A stretch of 64,000 nt of DNA from Pseudomonas cremoricolorata DSM 17059 = NBRC 16634 (GTDB lineage: Bacteria > Pseudomonadota > Gammaproteobacteria > Pseudomonadales > Pseudomonadaceae): the NCBI RefSeq assembly GCF_000425745.1, contig NZ_AUEA01000007.1:186001-250000 (forward strand), read 5' to 3'. The notes beneath the pieces were generated by a model. The model did not search any database, was not told where the DNA came from, and saw only the letters and a list, made by a program, of their open reading frames with translations. Positions 62,298 to 64,000 of this stretch are shown here, piece after piece (positions within the stretch are counted from its first letter, which is position 1; every line of letters starts with the position of its first letter). The translations under genes were made by a program, and so were the position numbers.

Positions 62298-63047
62298 ATG
62301 TTCGAGTGGCTGATGTACGTGATATTGGGCGCGGGGCTGGGCACCGTAGGTGGATTGTTCGGTATTGGCGGCGGCTTGATCGCCATCCCGGCGCTGGGGG
62401 TGTTGTTCGGGCTCGATCAGCAGATGGCCCAAGGCACGGCGCTGGTCATGGTGGTGCCGAACGTGCTGTTGGCCCTGTGGCGCTACCACCAGCGCAACCG
62501 CATCGAGCTGCGCCACGCCCTGCCGCTGGCCGTGTGCAGCTTCGTTTTCGCCTGGCTTGGCTCGATCTGGGCGGTGGGTCTGGACGCCCAGTCCATGCGC
62601 CTGGGCTTCATCGGTTTTCTGCTGGTGCTGGCGGTGTGGAATGTCTTGCGCCTGTTCATGCGCAGCGCTACCCCGAGCCCGCAACTGCGTTATGGCTGGC
62701 CCTGGCTGGCGGCGCTGGGCAGTTTTTCCGGCGCCATGGGCGGCCTGTTCGGGGTCGGTGGGGCGGTGGTCGCCACGCCCATCCTCACCAGCGTGTTCGG
62801 CACCACGCAGGTGGTGGCCCAGGGTCTGTCGCTGTCGCTGGCGGCGCCCAGCACCTTCGTTACCCTGGTGACCTATGCGCTGCATGGCAACGTGATCTGG
62901 TCAGTCGCCATTCCCATGGCCATTGGCGGGCTGTTGAGCATCAGTTGGGGGGTGAAGCTGGCCCACGCCATGCCGGAAAAACTCCTGCGCGGGCTGTTCT
63001 GCGGCTTTCTGCTGGTGTGCGCGGTGATGCTCGCGCTGGAGGTCTGA
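62298..63047 (+). CDS. TauE/SafE (TSUP)-family sulfite/organic anion exporter
   Basis: 249 residues, eight membrane helices in two repeats. GTVGGLFGIGGGLIAIPALG (near 15) and GAMGGLFGVGGAVVATPIL (near 148) are the paired TSUP motifs. The family exports sulfite, sulfoacetate or related anions; the substrate is unknown. ATG 62298; a GTG at 62295 adds one residue. Converges with the DAHP synthase gene. Confidence 0.92.
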   Translation: MFEWLMYVILGAGLGTVGGLFGIGGGLIAIPALGVLFGLDQQMAQGTALVMVVPNVLLALWRYHQRNRIELRHALPLAVCSFVFAWLGSIWAVGLDAQSMRLGFIGFLLVLAVWNVLRLFMRSATPSPQLRYGWPWLAALGSFSGAMGGLFGVGGAVVATPILTSVFGTTQVVAQGLSLSLAAPSTFVTLVTYALHGNVIWSVAIPMAIGGLLSISWGVKLAHAMPEKLLRGLFCGFLLVCAVMLALEV

Positions 63048-63049
63048 GG

Positions 63050-63076
63050 GCCGCTGCCGCGTGGCGCGGCAGCGGC
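63050..63076. terminator. Strong hairpin between convergent genes
   Basis: Stem GCCGCTGCCGCG / CGCGGCAGCGGC (12 bp), loop TGG, between the TSUP and DAHP synthase genes. No T-tract. Confidence 0.6.
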
Positions 63077-63088
63077 GGGTACGCCAGG

Positions 63089-64000
63089 CTAGCGGCGTAC
63101 GTCCTTGAGGGTCTGGGCGATGAGGAAGGCCAGTTCCAGCGACTGGTCGGCATTGAGCCGCGGGTCGCAGTGGGTGTGGTAGCGGTCAGACAGCCCATCT
63201 TCGGTGATGGGCCGTGCGCCGCCGATGCACTCGGTGACGTTCTGCCCGGTCATCTCGATATGGATGCCGCCTGCATAGCTGCCTTCGGCCTGGTGCACCT
63301 GGAAGAACTGCTTCACTTCGTCGAGGATCTGCGCGAAGTCACGGGTCTTGTAGCCGCTGCTGGCCTTGATGGTGTTGCCGTGCATCGGGTCGCAACTCCA
63401 CAGCACCTTGCGCCCCTCCTGCTCGACGCTGCGGATCAACCGCGGCAGGTGCTCGCCGACCTTGCCCGCGCCCATGCGCACGATCAGGTTGAGTCGCCCA
63501 GGGTCGTTGCTCGGGTTGAGCGTGTCGATCAGGCGGATCAGCTCGTCGCTGCGCATGCTTGGGCCGACCTTGACCCCAATCGGATTGTGCACCCCGCGCA
63601 GAAACTCCACATGGGCGCCATCGAGCTGGCGAGTGCGGTCGCCGATCCACAGCATGTGCGCCGAACAATCGTAGTGATCACCGGTGAGGCTGTCCTGGCG
63701 CACGAAGGCCTGCTCGTAGTTGAGCAAGAGCGCTTCATGGGCGGTGAAGAAGCTGGTTTCGCGTAACTGCGGGGCGCTGTCCAGGCCGCAGGCGCGCATG
63801 AACGCCAAGGTCTCGTCGATGCGGTCGGCCAGCTGGTGATACTTGTTGGCCAACGCCGAGTTGGCGATGAAGTCGAGGTTCCATTTGTGCACCTGGTGCA
63901 GGTCGGCGAAGCCGCCCTGGGCGAACGCGCGCAGCAGGTTGAGGCTGGCGGTGGACTGGTGATAGGCCTGCAGCAGGCGCTCGGGATCAGGCACCCGGCT
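63089..64000 (-). CDS. Class II 3-deoxy-7-phosphoheptulonate (DAHP) synthase, C-terminal part
   Basis: About 303 C-terminal residues are visible; class II enzymes are near 450, so the N-terminal third lies beyond the window end. The enzyme joins PEP and erythrose-4-phosphate to start the shikimate pathway. Signatures are class II (plant/phenazine type, not AroF/G/H): [58 protein letters not shown] and [16 protein letters not shown], then [12 protein letters not shown] and [18 protein letters not shown]. The PEP and metal ligands (Cys in WIGD-region partner, His, Glu) match the pattern as far as visible. Confidence 0.93.
   Translation of the reverse strand, partial: SRVPDPERLLQAYHQSTASLNLLRAFAQGGFADLHQVHKWNLDFIANSALANKYHQLADRIDETLAFMRACGLDSAPQLRETSFFTAHEALLLNYEQAFVRQDSLTGDHYDCSAHMLWIGDRTRQLDGAHVEFLRGVHNPIGVKVGPSMRSDELIRLIDTLNPSNDPGRLNLIVRMGAGKVGEHLPRLIRSVEQEGRKVLWSCDPMHGNTIKASSGYKTRDFAQILDEVKQFFQVHQAEGSYAGGIHIEMTGQNVTECIGGARPITEDGLSDRYHTHCDPRLNADQSLELAFLIAQTLKDVRR

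Overview
The window reads as a Pseudomonas chromosome, most likely from the P. putida group. The outer genes are GC-rich and match pseudomonad genes closely: scpA-scpB-rluB, a YdiJ-type dehydrogenase, comEA-DUF2897-pyrF, earP-efp and a class II DAHP synthase. A P. putida-style REP hairpin lies at 4070-4131. I saw no rRNA, tRNA, CRISPR array or intact insertion sequence.

Left flank (1-10100): the end of a YciO/YrdC-type gene, scpA, scpB, a 0.85-kb intergenic block built as a long inverted repeat around a hexanucleotide repeat, rluB, an aromatic amino acid permease with candidate PhhR/TyrR boxes, and a divergent LysR regulator / YdiJ-type D-2-hydroxyglutarate dehydrogenase pair.

Core (10100-48640): a large surface-polysaccharide locus with the full logic of an ABC-transporter-dependent (group 2 type) capsule. 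Export is by KpsM, KpsT, KpsE and a KpsD/CtrA-like lipoprotein. A KpsC/KpsS pair would build the beta-Kdo linker on the lipid anchor. Kdo supply is complete: transketolase, KdsD, KdsA and a KdsB-KdsC fusion. A tight seven-gene operon (19442 down to 10123) carries KpsC, KpsS, a short-chain dehydrogenase, an LtaS-like sulfatase-fold membrane enzyme, a GNAT, a second KpsC and a PhyH-type oxygenase. A second block (27815 down to 24298) holds an unknown capsule protein, a small HAD phosphatase, a nucleotidyltransferase-kinase fusion and a second nucleotidyltransferase. These look like a pathway for an activated small residue. The most unusual genes are two giant KpsC-like proteins (1211 and 1141 residues) on either side of the exporter. 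In each the two Kdo-transferase-like domains are in the reverse order of KpsC and enclose a third glycosyltransferase-like domain. They are candidate capsule polymerases. The locus also holds a secreted beta-helix protein, two hexapeptide acyltransferases and an orphan phage-type tailspike with a peptidase S74 chaperone domain. Base composition is visibly lower in GC over much of 24300-49100, except in the 42011-45436 giant gene.

Right flank (49600-64000): ordinary chromosome. It holds comEA-like, DUF2897, pyrF, a CurA-like reductase, DUF454 and UPF0149 proteins, recQ, a MarR regulator, a SelT/W/H-like protein, an LpxH-like phosphatase, an MFS transporter, a GreA/GreB-like factor, earP-efp, ohrR, a TSUP exporter, and the C-terminal two thirds of a class II DAHP synthase cut by the window end.

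Proposed working model (inference): KpsS and KpsC lay down a Kdo primer, the giant proteins polymerise a Kdo-containing chain, the nucleotidyltransferase/kinase/HAD set supplies an activated substituent, acyltransferases and the sulfatase-like and PhyH proteins decorate it, and KpsMTED exports it. The beta-helix protein and tailspike may bind or cut it.
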